A stretch of 64,000 bases of DNA from Bacteroidota bacterium (GTDB taxonomy: Bacteria > Bacteroidota > Bacteroidia > 2-12-FULL-35-15): assembly GCA_016722565.1 (NCBI GenBank), contig JADKIU010000002.1, forward strand, positions 434,001-498,000. Direction: 5' to 3'. The notes under the pieces are model-generated. The model was not told the origin of the DNA and ran no database searches. It saw only the letters and a program-made list of their open reading frames with translations. A program made the translations under genes and the position numbers. Within the stretch, counting starts at the first letter, position 1, and each line of letters opens with the position of its first letter. This document shows, in pieces, positions 23,487 to 32,372 of the stretch.

Positions 23487-24563
23487 ATGGACTTTTTTAA
23501 GAAAGAGAAAAAAACAGCGTTAGAAGCAATTGAATATGCGCAGTTTATTGCACATGCTCCAATGGTATTTCAAGCAAGCCGTGTTTTGCGTGATAGTGGG
23601 ATTTTGCAAGTGATTATGGATGCTCGCAAAGTTGGACTAACGCTTGAAGAAGTGGTTGAAAAAGTGAAACTACCGCATTATGGAGTTCGAGTTTTACTTG
23701 AATCAGGCCTAGGCATTGGATTGGTATTGATTGATGATGAAAACAGATATACGATTTCCAAGACAGGTTATTTTATTTTGAATGATCAAATGACCCGTGT
23801 GAACATGGATTTTGTTCAAGATGTTTGTTATAAAGGGCTCTATAATTTAGAAGATTCTATAAAAAATGAAAAGCCGGAAGGGTTAAAAGTATTTGGTGAA
23901 TGGAAAACCGTTTATGAAGCCTTGGCGCATCTTCCAGGTGTTGTTCAAAAATCGTGGTTTGGCTTCGATCATTATTATTCAGATGATGCCTTTCCATTGG
24001 TGTTGCCATTGGTATTCAAAAACAAACCAAAAAAGCTATTGGACATTGGCGGTAATACCGGTAAATGGTCGATTGCTTGTGCAAAATATGATAAAGATGT
24101 TCAGGTAACAATTGTGGATTTACCCGGACAAGTGAACATGGCAAAAGCCAATATTGAAAAGCATGGTTTGTCGGATCGTTTATCATTTCATGGGACAAAC
24201 ATCATGGACGAATCACAAAAACTTCCCAAAGGCTATGATGCTATTTGGATGAGCCAGTTCTTAGATTGTTTTTCTGAAAAAGAAATTGTGTCGATTTTAA
24301 ACCGCTGTCACGAAGCCATTAACGATAATGGTTATGTTTATATATTAGAGCCTTTCTGGGACCGTCAGCGATTTGAAGCAGCTGCGTTTTCCTTGCAACA
24401 AACTTCTTTATACTTTACCGCAATTGCAAACGGAAACTCACAAATGTATCACTCCGAAGTGTTTTTAAAATGTGTTCGTGAAGCTGGCTTTGAGGTGGTA
24501 GAGCAGATTGACCAGATAGGAGTGAGCCAGAGTTTGCTGAAATGTAAAAAGATCCAAAAATAA
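23487..24563 (+). CDS. SAM-dependent methyltransferase with winged-helix N-domain
   Basis: Class I methyltransferase of the O-methyltransferase (acetylserotonin/hydroxyneurosporene-type) family, 358 aa. Residues about 12-100 form the winged-helix dimerisation domain (LTLEEVVEKVKLPHYGVRVL). The SAM fold follows, with motif I LLDIGGNTGKWSIA near residue 190, VTIVDLPGQVNMAK as the acidic-loop strand, and the post-core YVYILEPFWD. The acceptor is unknown; comparable genes in Bacteroidota sit in pigment loci but none is seen here. It stands alone, with a weak -7 box. Confidence 0.88.
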   Translation: MDFFKKEKKTALEAIEYAQFIAHAPMVFQASRVLRDSGILQVIMDARKVGLTLEEVVEKVKLPHYGVRVLLESGLGIGLVLIDDENRYTISKTGYFILNDQMTRVNMDFVQDVCYKGLYNLEDSIKNEKPEGLKVFGEWKTVYEALAHLPGVVQKSWFGFDHYYSDDAFPLVLPLVFKNKPKKLLDIGGNTGKWSIACAKYDKDVQVTIVDLPGQVNMAKANIEKHGLSDRLSFHGTNIMDESQKLPKGYDAIWMSQFLDCFSEKEIVSILNRCHEAINDNGYVYILEPFWDRQRFEAAAFSLQQTSLYFTAIANGNSQMYHSEVFLKCVREAGFEVVEQIDQIGVSQSLLKCKKIQK

Positions 24564-24580
24564 TTTCTTATCTTAACATC

Positions 24581-26281
24581 ATGAATGTTAGGTCGATTCT
24601 TTTTTCTATTTCCTTATTGATAGGCTACGTAAGTCAAAGTCAAACTTATAGTTTCGAATGGGTAGCACCTGCTGGTGCTACTGGAAGCGAAACCTCCTCA
24701 TTCCGAAGTGCAGTTGATGCATCGGGAAACGTTTATAATATAGGCGTTTTTGACAGTATAACTGATGTCGATCCCGGTCCAGGAACATATCTGTTGTACT
24801 CCGGGCACGACAACACCAGCGATATTTATATAAGAAAGCTCGATGCTGCAGGTAATTTGGTCTGGGCTTTTCAGCTAGGTGATCCTGAATATCAGGATAA
24901 TATTACTACCATAAATGTCGATCCGTCCGGAAACATAATAATTTCAGGATTCTTCACGGATACACTTGATCTCGATCCCACTGCAGGAGTTACCAATGTT
25001 ATAGCCAGTCCTGTCAACGCTGATATTTATATTGCAAAATACACTCCTTCGGGCACTTTGCTTTGGGCGAAACAAACCGAAGGTTCGGTCGCTTCTGGGA
25101 TAATACCTTTGACAAGTAAGCTGGATCCAATGGGGAATATTTATTTGACTGGGCAATTTGCTGATACAATTGATGTAGACACAGGTCCTGGAATTTCAAC
25201 TATAAATTCTGTAAATCAGTCAGTATTTGTTATCAAATTTGACAATTCCGGAAACCTTATTTGGGCAAAAGCTGTGGGAGTGAGCAGTTGTTCGTTTTGT
25301 GACTCCTGGGCAACAGCATTGTGTTTAGATCAGTCGGGCAGTATATTGTTGACAGGCTTGTACAGAGGGACATGTGACTTTGATCCCGGAGTTGGTATCA
25401 GCAATTTGTCTTGGCCTGGTACTGACTACCAGATCTTCATTTGTAAATTGGATCCGCTCGGAAACTTAATTTGGGCAGAAGCAATCGGAAACAGGGTATC
25501 CATTTATGACCTGACTGCAGACATTATAGCCGATGCTTCCGGAAATTTTTATATCACAGGATGCTATGATACCATTGCGGACATGGATCCGGGTCCAGGC
25601 GTTACCAATTTAGCCTTTTCTGGAACGATCCATAACGACATCTTTATATGTAAATTTAAGCCTTCAGGAGATTTGATCTGGGCAAGGGGAATAGGTGGTA
25701 CAGGAATTGATATTCCAGGTACTTTGGTGCTTGATCATAGCCGCATAATTCTAAGCGGATTTTTTCAATATACCATGGATTTTGATCCAGGACCGGGTAG
25801 CACTTTTATTTCGCCTGGTGGCTTTTACGATTCATTTATTCTTTCCTTGGACACTTCAAGTGCTTTCATAAATGCACTTCACTTGAAATCTGACCCTGTA
25901 GCCTATAATTATGGACGTACGTTGATTCGGGACATTTCGGGAAATTTATATTTTACAGGAGGTTTTGATGATGGCTTTGTAGATTTTGATCCGGGACCAT
26001 TGACTCACAACATTTATGCACAAGGCATACTAGAAAATGTATTTGTTCTGAAGTTGCATGCAAGTTTTATGGATATAGTCGAAAATGAAATTGGAGCCAT
26101 TTCTGTGTTTCCTAATCCCGGAAATACAGGTTTTTCGTTTACTGCCTTTACTAAGATTGACAAGATTGAAATCCGAAATGTCTTGGGTCAAATTGTTTAT
26201 TCTGAATCAAATCCTTCAATGGATTTTGTGAATATGACTTCATTCTCTGACGGTCTTTATACACTTTTTGTTTTCGTCTGA
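24581..26281 (+). CDS. T9SS type A protein with DPGPG repeats (tail frameshifted)
   Basis: Secreted repeat protein, 566 aa as written, with signal peptide MNVRSILFSISLLIGYVSQS. Seven repeats of about 70-80 residues share a G-[N/Y]-[I/V]-Y-[I/L]-[T/S]-G-x-F motif and a D-[V/L/F/M]-DP-GPG calcium-loop-like motif, a beta-propeller-type repeat common in Bacteroidota. The C-terminal type A sorting domain begins at SVFPNPGNTGFSF but stops abruptly (GLYTLFVFV). In another frame it continues SSEGRTMATRWLKSN to a stop at 26321, which is the expected end. The break lies in T runs at 26265-26274. The T9SS tail is therefore probably intact in the cell. Confidence 0.82.
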   Translation: MNVRSILFSISLLIGYVSQSQTYSFEWVAPAGATGSETSSFRSAVDASGNVYNIGVFDSITDVDPGPGTYLLYSGHDNTSDIYIRKLDAAGNLVWAFQLGDPEYQDNITTINVDPSGNIIISGFFTDTLDLDPTAGVTNVIASPVNADIYIAKYTPSGTLLWAKQTEGSVASGIIPLTSKLDPMGNIYLTGQFADTIDVDTGPGISTINSVNQSVFVIKFDNSGNLIWAKAVGVSSCSFCDSWATALCLDQSGSILLTGLYRGTCDFDPGVGISNLSWPGTDYQIFICKLDPLGNLIWAEAIGNRVSIYDLTADIIADASGNFYITGCYDTIADMDPGPGVTNLAFSGTIHNDIFICKFKPSGDLIWARGIGGTGIDIPGTLVLDHSRIILSGFFQYTMDFDPGPGSTFISPGGFYDSFILSLDTSSAFINALHLKSDPVAYNYGRTLIRDISGNLYFTGGFDDGFVDFDPGPLTHNIYAQGILENVFVLKLHASFMDIVENEIGAISVFPNPGNTGFSFTAFTKIDKIEIRNVLGQIVYSESNPSMDFVNMTSFSDGLYTLFVFV

Positions 26282-26345
26282 AGGTCGCACAATGGCTACC
26301 AGATGGCTGAAATCAAATTGATGTTTCTCAAGAGAGTTTTTTTGC

Positions 26346-26353
26346 TAAATTTG
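26346..26353 (+). promoter_or_regulatory. -7 element TAAATTTG before ffh
   Basis: TAAATTTG lies 21 nt before the ffh ATG. The only candidate TTG (26318-26320) is 25 nt upstream, slightly too far for consensus. Confidence 0.4.
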
Positions 26354-26374
26354 CCTTCCTAGAAAATATATGAC

Positions 26375-27718
26375 ATGTTTGACAATTTAAGTGATAAGCT
26401 AGATAGAGCCTTTAAAGTTTTAAAAGGTCATGGTAAAATTACAGAGATAAATGTATCGGAAACGGTTAAGGAAATTCGTAAGGCCTTATTGGATGCCGAT
26501 GTAAACTATAAAGTTGCAAAACAATTTACGGATACCGTAAAAGAAAAAGCACTTGGGCAAAATGTATTAACGTCTATTTCACCTGGACAATTACTCACCA
26601 AAATTACGCACGATGAGTTGAGTAAGTTGATGGGCGAAACCAGCACCGACATCAAATTGGGTGGCAATCCAACGATTGTATTGATGAGCGGTTTGCAAGG
26701 TTCTGGTAAAACTACTTTTTCAGGAAAATTAGCAAATCACCTAAAAACAAAACGTGGTAAAAAACCTTTGTTGGTTGCCTGTGATATTTATCGTCCTGCT
26801 GCGATTGACCAATTGCATGTATTGGGTGAACAAATTGGTGTGGATGTATTTTCAGATAGAGAAAACAAAGATGCTGTTTCCATTGCTCAAAAAGGAATTG
26901 CACATGCAAAATTAAATGGCAACTCTGTTGTTATTATCGATACTGCCGGTCGATTGGCTGTTGATGAGCAAATGATGAATGAGATTGCAGCTGTAAAAGA
27001 TGCAATCAAGCCGGATGAGATTTTGTTTGTGGTGGATTCCATGACTGGTCAAGATGCTGTTAACACGGCCAAAACATTTAACGATCGATTGAATTTTGAC
27101 GGAGTAGTTCTTACAAAATTAGATGGTGATACCCGCGGGGGAGCTGCATTGTCAATTCTATCTGTTGTAAATAAGCCCATCAAATTTGTTGGTACAGGCG
27201 AAAAGATGGATGCCATTGATGTATTCCATCCGAAACGTATGGCTGATCGGATTTTGGGCATGGGTGACGTTGTTACATTGGTGGAGCGTGCGCAAGAACA
27301 GTACAATGTTGAAGAAGCCAGAAAACTTCAAAAGAAAATCGCAAAAAATCAATTTACATTCAATGATTTCTTATCGCAATTAAATCAAATCAAAAAGATG
27401 GGTAACATCAAAGATTTGGTTGGAATGATTCCAGGTGTTGGAAAAGCATTGAAGAATGTGGATATTGATGACAAAGCATTTGTGAGCATCGAAGCCATTA
27501 TTTACTCAATGACACCCTATGAAAGAGAAAATCCTGATTCACTTACCGGCAAACGAAGAGATCGCATTGCTAAAGGAAGTGGAACAACGATACAAGATGT
27601 AAACCGGTTGGTAAAACAATTTGAAGATACGCGCAAGATGATGAAGATGATGGGCAATAAAGAGAACATGGCGAAGATGATGCAACAAATGAAGAATATG
27701 CCAGGAATGGGGCGATAG
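26375..27718 (+). CDS. ffh: Signal recognition particle protein Ffh
   Basis: GTPase that binds signal sequences at the ribosome and targets them to the membrane with 4.5S RNA and FtsY, 447 aa. The N-domain is followed by the G-domain: P-loop GLQGSGKTTFSGKL near residue 108, DTAGRLAVDEQM near 188, TKLDGDTRGGAAL near 248. The C-terminal M-domain ends in Met-rich helices (RKMMKMMGNKENMAKMMQQM). Length is normal. Identification is secure. folD follows 43 nt downstream. Confidence 0.97.
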   Translation: MFDNLSDKLDRAFKVLKGHGKITEINVSETVKEIRKALLDADVNYKVAKQFTDTVKEKALGQNVLTSISPGQLLTKITHDELSKLMGETSTDIKLGGNPTIVLMSGLQGSGKTTFSGKLANHLKTKRGKKPLLVACDIYRPAAIDQLHVLGEQIGVDVFSDRENKDAVSIAQKGIAHAKLNGNSVVIIDTAGRLAVDEQMMNEIAAVKDAIKPDEILFVVDSMTGQDAVNTAKTFNDRLNFDGVVLTKLDGDTRGGAALSILSVVNKPIKFVGTGEKMDAIDVFHPKRMADRILGMGDVVTLVERAQEQYNVEEARKLQKKIAKNQFTFNDFLSQLNQIKKMGNIKDLVGMIPGVGKALKNVDIDDKAFVSIEAIIYSMTPYERENPDSLTGKRRDRIAKGSGTTIQDVNRLVKQFEDTRKMMKMMGNKENMAKMMQQMKNMPGMGR

Positions 27719-27761
27719 TTTCTCTGCTCTAAATGACAAAAACGAATTAGCATAAAAATGT

Positions 27762-28646
27762 ATGGCAACAATAATTGACGGTAAATTAATCTCTTTGCAA
27801 ATTCAAGACGAGATTGCAGCAGAAGTAAAAACAATTAAAGCAAACAATGGGAAAATCCCTCATTTGGCTGCGATTCTTGTTGGTAATGATGGTGCTTCTG
27901 AAACGTATGTTGGTGCAAAAGTAAAAGCCTGCGAAAAGATTGGTTTTAAATCTACCTTAGTTCGTTTGTCGGCTGAAACAACCGAACAAGAATTGTTATA
28001 CATTGTTGAAGGTTTGAATAACGATGCGGATATTGACGGATACATTGTTCAGTTGCCACTTCCGAAACATATCAATGAACATAAAATTGTTGAAGCGATT
28101 TCCCCTCAGAAAGATGTAGATGGATTTCATCCACAAAACATCGGCAGGATGGCGCTGGATTGGCCCACTTACCTTCCGGCAACACCTTATGGGATTATGC
28201 AGTTGTTAGAGCGCTACAAAATCGATACAGCAGGAAAACACTGTGTGGTGATTGGCAGAAGCCATATTGTAGGTTCGCCAATGAGTATTTTAATGGCTCG
28301 AAACACGAATCCAGGAAACTGTACTGTAACAATGTGTCATAGTCGCACTGCCAACTTAAAGGAATTCACATTAAAGGCTGATATTTTAATTGTTGCTTTA
28401 GGAAAAGCAGAGTTTGTAACAGCAGATATGGTGAAAGATGGAGTAGTGGTAATCGATGTTGGAATAACGCGTGTGGCATCCTCCGAAACCAAAAGCGGTT
28501 TTAAATTATTAGGAGATGTAAAATACGATGAAGTTGCTGCAAAATCCTCTTTTATAACTCCAGTTCCAGATGGAGTAGGTCCGATGACTATTGCTTCCTT
28601 ATTGATGAATACGTTAAAAGCCTGTAAAAAAGAAGTGTATAAATAA
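27762..28646 (+). CDS. folD: Methylenetetrahydrofolate dehydrogenase/cyclohydrolase FolD
   Basis: Bifunctional enzyme interconverting methylene-, methenyl- and formyl-tetrahydrofolate in the cytoplasm, 294 aa. Signature motifs are ETYVGAKVKACEKIG (catalytic Lys region, near residues 46-60), QLPLPKHINEHKI near 98, VIGRSHIVGSPMSIL near 165 (NADP site) and PVPDGVGPMTIASLL near 267. The length and motifs are standard. It is convergent with the TPR-SpoIIE gene with no space between stop codons. Confidence 0.96.
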   Translation: MATIIDGKLISLQIQDEIAAEVKTIKANNGKIPHLAAILVGNDGASETYVGAKVKACEKIGFKSTLVRLSAETTEQELLYIVEGLNNDADIDGYIVQLPLPKHINEHKIVEAISPQKDVDGFHPQNIGRMALDWPTYLPATPYGIMQLLERYKIDTAGKHCVVIGRSHIVGSPMSILMARNTNPGNCTVTMCHSRTANLKEFTLKADILIVALGKAEFVTADMVKDGVVVIDVGITRVASSETKSGFKLLGDVKYDEVAAKSSFITPVPDGVGPMTIASLLMNTLKACKKEVYK

Positions 28647-30755
28647 TTATACTCTCACTCCAAACACCAAAACATCATCTACCTGTTCTCTATTTGCTTT
28701 CCATGAATGGAAATGGGTTTCAAGGTTAAGTTGTTGCTCTTTCATCGAAGAAGATTGTAAGGTTGATAGTAACTTCTTCATGTTTTTTGTCATCATTTTC
28801 TTTCCATCACTTCCTCCGAATTGATCAGCATAGCCATCAGAGCTTAAATAAATGGTATCTCCTTTTGTTAATGCAATTTCATGCAATGTAAATGTTCTGC
28901 TTTGATCGGAATATGCACCACCAATAGAATGCTTGTCGCCTTTGTATTCAATGATTTCAGTTGTATTACTTTTAACAAACCACAAAGGACGCAATGCACC
29001 TGAAAAATAAAGCTTTGAAAAATCATTCTTAGGGAACATGATCACAGAAATATCCATACCATCTTTTGTATTCCCAGTCAAGTTATCTTGCTTCAAAGAT
29101 TTCTTTACACCTTCGTGGAGCAGGGTTAATATGGTATGAGGTTCGATAATACCCTTTTCAATAACAATTTGTGTTAGAATGTCATTTCCAATCATACTCA
29201 TAAAAGCTCCGGGTACACCATGTCCGGTGCAATCTGCAATTGCAAGAATCAAGCACTCGTTTTTTTCCGCAAACCAGTAAAAATCACCACTAACAATATC
29301 TTTGGGCTGATACAGAATAAATGATTGAGGTAAATAGTTTTGAATATATTCCTTTGAAGGCAATATAGCGGTTTGAATACGCTTCGCATAATTGATACTA
29401 TCCGTAATGTCTTTGTTTTTTTCGTCTACAATTGCTTTTTGAATTTCGATCTCAAGCTTTTGTGCTTCCAATTGTTTGTTCGCTTTTCTTTTATTGTAAA
29501 ATCCGATTAACAATACAAAAGCGAGCACAACAATTAAAGCAGAGAATGCCATTAAATTATATCTGAAACTTTTTTGTTTATTAATTTCCAGCTCCGATAA
29601 GGCTTTATCTTTTTCGAGTGAAGTAATTTGCAATTCCTTTTTTTCTGTTTCGTATTTCGTATTCATTTCAGCCATCATTTTTGTTGACTCCTCTGTGAAA
29701 ATGGAATCTTTGATTGCAATATAAAGTCCTTGATAATACAATGCCTGTTCGAAATTTCTTTGTTTTTGAAATAGGTTAGTGAGGTTAAGGTATGATTCTT
29801 TGAGTAAATCTTTTGCACCAACCTCTTTTGCTAATATTAACGATTCATTCAAATAGTTCTGGGCTTTACTTAAATCACCCTCAACTAGACTAATGTTTCC
29901 AAGGTTATTTAGTGTGGTGGCAACACCAAATTTGTCTTTGCTTTTTTCTTGAATTGGCAAGGCTTCTTGATAGCAAAGACGAGCTTCATTGTATTTATTC
30001 TGCAATAAAAAATTACCCGCTCTGCTGTTGAGTGATTGCGTGTAATTCGACATATCCCCAACTTCCTTTTGAATCGTCAATGCTTTCTGAAAATAGTCGT
30101 CCGCCTCCTGGTATTTTTTTTTATCTTTTAAAATACCTCCGATATTGTTGTAAGTCATTCCTAAGCCAATGGCATCGCCTACTTCCTCCTTTATTTTTGT
30201 GGATTTTAAATAGAACTCCATTGCTTTATCTAAATTTCCTTGCAAGTAATAGATACCTGCAATGCCGTTCAAACTTGTTCCAATCCCCTTTTTATCATCA
30301 ATCTCTTCTTTTATTTTTAAGGATTTAAAATGAATATCTAACGCTTTTGCAAAATCGCTTTGGAGATAATAGATATTTGCGATGTTGTTTAGACTGGCAG
30401 CGATGCTCTTTTTGTCTTTGTCTTCAGTGCTAATTTGTAACGCTTTGTTGTGATATTCAAGCGACTTTGGGTAGTCCGCCATGTTTTTATAAATAACCCC
30501 ATAATTTCGATAAGCAGTAGCCATTCCTTTTCTATTGCCTATTTTCTCCGCATTTTCTAAAGCTTGTTGTGAATGCTTTAGTGCATTTTCAAAATCTCCT
30601 AACTTTCCATATCTGAAAGCAATATCATTCAAGGCATTAACAAGGGTTGTATCTTTTGCAGTTGCAATGACTTTTACAAGTGAATCAATCTTTGCTTGTT
30701 GCGCAAATGTTAATGAAATGAATAGGAGGAACAAGAAAGTTAGTTTCGTGCGCAT
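28647..30755 (-). CDS. TPR and SpoIIE phosphatase signalling protein
   Basis: Inner-membrane signalling protein, 702 aa. A signal peptide (MRTKLTFLFLLFISLTFAQ) puts the N-terminal half in the periplasm, where about eight tetratricopeptide repeats (residues 40-345) can sense a partner. A coiled coil leads to one membrane helix (MAFSALIVVLAFVLLIGFY, about residue 402-420) and a second coiled coil with the conserved KDITDSINYAKRIQTAILPS. The cytoplasmic SpoIIE/PP2C domain has GDFYW, DCTGHGVPGAFMSMIG, DGMDISVIMF and LSSDGYADQFGG. It is likely to dephosphorylate a STAS-type antagonist. The convergent folD gene ends at the adjacent base. A degenerate piece of a related protein lies 15 nt upstream of its start. 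Confidence 0.92.
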   Translation of the reverse strand: MRTKLTFLFLLFISLTFAQQAKIDSLVKVIATAKDTTLVNALNDIAFRYGKLGDFENALKHSQQALENAEKIGNRKGMATAYRNYGVIYKNMADYPKSLEYHNKALQISTEDKDKKSIAASLNNIANIYYLQSDFAKALDIHFKSLKIKEEIDDKKGIGTSLNGIAGIYYLQGNLDKAMEFYLKSTKIKEEVGDAIGLGMTYNNIGGILKDKKKYQEADDYFQKALTIQKEVGDMSNYTQSLNSRAGNFLLQNKYNEARLCYQEALPIQEKSKDKFGVATTLNNLGNISLVEGDLSKAQNYLNESLILAKEVGAKDLLKESYLNLTNLFQKQRNFEQALYYQGLYIAIKDSIFTEESTKMMAEMNTKYETEKKELQITSLEKDKALSELEINKQKSFRYNLMAFSALIVVLAFVLLIGFYNKRKANKQLEAQKLEIEIQKAIVDEKNKDITDSINYAKRIQTAILPSKEYIQNYLPQSFILYQPKDIVSGDFYWFAEKNECLILAIADCTGHGVPGAFMSMIGNDILTQIVIEKGIIEPHTILTLLHEGVKKSLKQDNLTGNTKDGMDISVIMFPKNDFSKLYFSGALRPLWFVKSNTTEIIEYKGDKHSIGGAYSDQSRTFTLHEIALTKGDTIYLSSDGYADQFGGSDGKKMMTKNMKKLLSTLQSSSMKEQQLNLETHFHSWKANREQVDDVLVFGVRV

Positions 30756-30769
30756 AGATTTAGCAGAGT

Positions 30770-30997
30770 TTAGATTTTAATACCAAAAACAAGTTTATCA
30801 TCCACTGGTTTTCTGTTTTCTTTCAGTGTTTGGTAATATGTTTGGAGATTGTCACCGGTGCTCAGATAAAATGAGTAAGTGCAAGATGACTTTAATTCAT
30901 GATTTGTAATAAGGTATGCATCATTCGAGTAGATACCACAGATAGTCAAAGCAAAGCAAAAATGAAGGATAATAAAATAGAATAAATATTTTTTCAT
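30770..30997 (-). pseudogene. Remnant of a SpoIIE-type phosphatase (75 aa)
   Basis: Short ORF with a signal-like start (MKKYLFYFIILHFCFALTIC). Its last 26 residues (NLQTYYQTLKENRKPVDDKL, then VFGIKI) align with the end of the neighbouring phosphatase (NLETHFHSWKANREQVDDVL, then VFGVRV). Everything between the leader and the SpoIIE tail is missing. I read it as the fused two ends of a deleted paralog, left after an internal deletion next to the intact copy. It may still be translated. It could also be a small secreted protein with chance similarity, though 13 of 26 tail positions are identical. Confidence 0.55.
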
Positions 30998-31040
30998 TTT
31001 CGATGATACAAGGAGTATATCGTAAATGTATGAAAATTAT

Positions 31041-31498
31041 TTATTTTTTCTTCTTCGTGGTCTTTTTCTTTTTGGAAGTCTTCTTTTTCTTATCTAATCC
31101 TAAGTTTTCACGAATTTCTTTCCAGTATTCAGCGCCATAAGCAACGAGGATTTCAGCACCTTTTGGGATGTTCTTTTCGGCTTTAATCCAGCCTGAATTT
31201 TTATAAACTACATAACAGCAGTTGTTTGTAATACCTTTTATTTTGGTTAAGCCTTTTGCATCATTGGCATAACGAGCAATTTCTTTTGGAGTATAATAAG
31301 CATCTACGCATTTCTTTTGCTGATATAAAAAGCGTAACCATAAATATCATTTTCAGCTCTGCGGTCTAGTTCCGCTTCAGTAACAATTTCACCCAGGTAT
31401 TCAACAATTCGTTCACCCTTTTTAATATCTTTTTTAGTGAAAAGTCCTTTTCCGGCTCCTGGAATGGTTGATTTTTTAATGATAAAGTCTGGATGCAT
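31041..31498 (-). CDS. SET-domain protein-lysine methyltransferase (frameshifted as written)
   Basis: Predicted SAM-dependent lysine methyltransferase. From the ATG at 31496-31498: MHPDFIIKKSTIPGAGKGLF, then KGERIVEYLGEIV, the usual N-terminal SET signatures. The frame stops at 31304 (AFYISKRNA). In the -1 frame it continues CVDAYYTPKEIARYANDAKG, then NNCCYVVYKN, then ILVAYGAEYWKEIRENLG, which are the NH.C and YG..YW SET motifs. The break is in a run of four A (31315-31318 complement) that needs five. A 152-residue protein results. It ends in a lysine-rich tail (KKKKTSKKKKTTKKKK). The tail could bind nucleic acid or be a substrate. Confidence 0.75.
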
Positions 31499-31608
31499 AT
31501 CGTTTGTTATATTTTTGTGAGGGCGCAAAAATAACAAAAGCTTTGGATGACAGCGTATTTATACCGAACAAAATGAAATTATTGTTTGAATCGCTGATGG
31601 AGAAGTAA

Positions 31609-32094
31609 TTAATAAGCTTGTGCTAAAATTTCTAAAAACACAAATACAATTTGAAGGGTAACTTCTACAGCAAATTGAATATTTTCAGAGCGATTGATTC
31701 TTTTTTGCCTTTCTTCCTCTTCTGTTTTGTCGAATACATAATCATCGGCACTTTTTTGGAACGGTTTTATTTTTTCTATGGTAGCATAAATCGCATCTAA
31801 TTCCTGACGGTCGGTAGTTTTTTCAAACGATTGACCGGTAGTTGTTTTAATTAAAATAGAATATGAATCGGAGGGGTGTTTTACTAATTGAGCTGACTCA
31901 AACAATGAATCATTGTATTCTTTAAATAAATTATATTCCTTTTTTTCACCAATGGTAATAGCATTTCCTACGGATGGATGAAAAGCTACAATTTTGCCGG
32001 AATCGTTTGTTTGTGACCAACTTGGCAAAGAAAGCAAAAAGGAAAAGAAAAGAACCAAAATGTACCGATTCTTTGATTGTTTTTTGAATATCAT
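31609..32094 (-). CDS. Secreted or membrane hypothetical protein
   Basis: Not recognised. The start at 32094 gives a signal peptide MIFKKQSKNRYILVLFFSFL ending about PSWSQ, 161 aa. The mature N-terminal half contains FHPSVGNAITIGEKKEYNLF and reads as beta-rich. A charged middle (FDKTEEEERQKRINRSE) is followed by a hydrophobic C-terminal helix (FAVEVTLQIVFVFLEILAQA), possibly membrane inserted. It stands alone. Upstream is the 245-nt gap before rpsA, which holds the rpsA promoter. Confidence 0.6.
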   Translation of the reverse strand: MIFKKQSKNRYILVLFFSFLLSLPSWSQTNDSGKIVAFHPSVGNAITIGEKKEYNLFKEYNDSLFESAQLVKHPSDSYSILIKTTTGQSFEKTTDRQELDAIYATIEKIKPFQKSADDYVFDKTEEEERQKRINRSENIQFAVEVTLQIVFVFLEILAQAY

Positions 32095-32226
32095 ACCCAA
32101 AGCTATGACTAAATTCAATAAAAACAAAATATTTTATAACTCACTATAAATCATAAAGTTGAATGCCATTAACTAAAGCGACACAATCGGCTTTTTAGCG
32201 GTAGCAAAAAAAAATAAAAATTATTC

Positions 32227-32256
32227 TTGGAGCAAGGATAGAATTTCTTATCTTTG
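32227..32256 (+). promoter_or_regulatory. Bacteroidota-type promoter for rpsA
   Basis: TTG at 32227-32229, 19-nt spacer, TATCTTTG at 32249-32256. It leaves a leader of about 110 nt before the rpsA start at 32373. The leader has no obvious ORF. Confidence 0.8.
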
Positions 32257-32372
32257 TGTCCCTTTTTAAAAGTAGTAAAGAAAAAGTAGTACTAACCTCT
32301 TCAATTAAATTGATAATCAATTAATTGAATACAAAAAAAGCCTCCGGAGAATGTATAACCGGAAAAAGTAAA

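Noticed and set aside
27719..27737. Possible degenerate REP-like copy just after ffh (reverse of GTCATTTAGAGCAGAGAAAC)
   Set aside because: The middle of the repeat is missing and the match is too short to separate from chance.
32257..32372. Search for a ribosomal-protein-type autoregulatory leader ahead of rpsA
   Set aside because: No stable hairpin or S1-binding mimic was clear by eye; an AT-rich leader is normal for this phylum.
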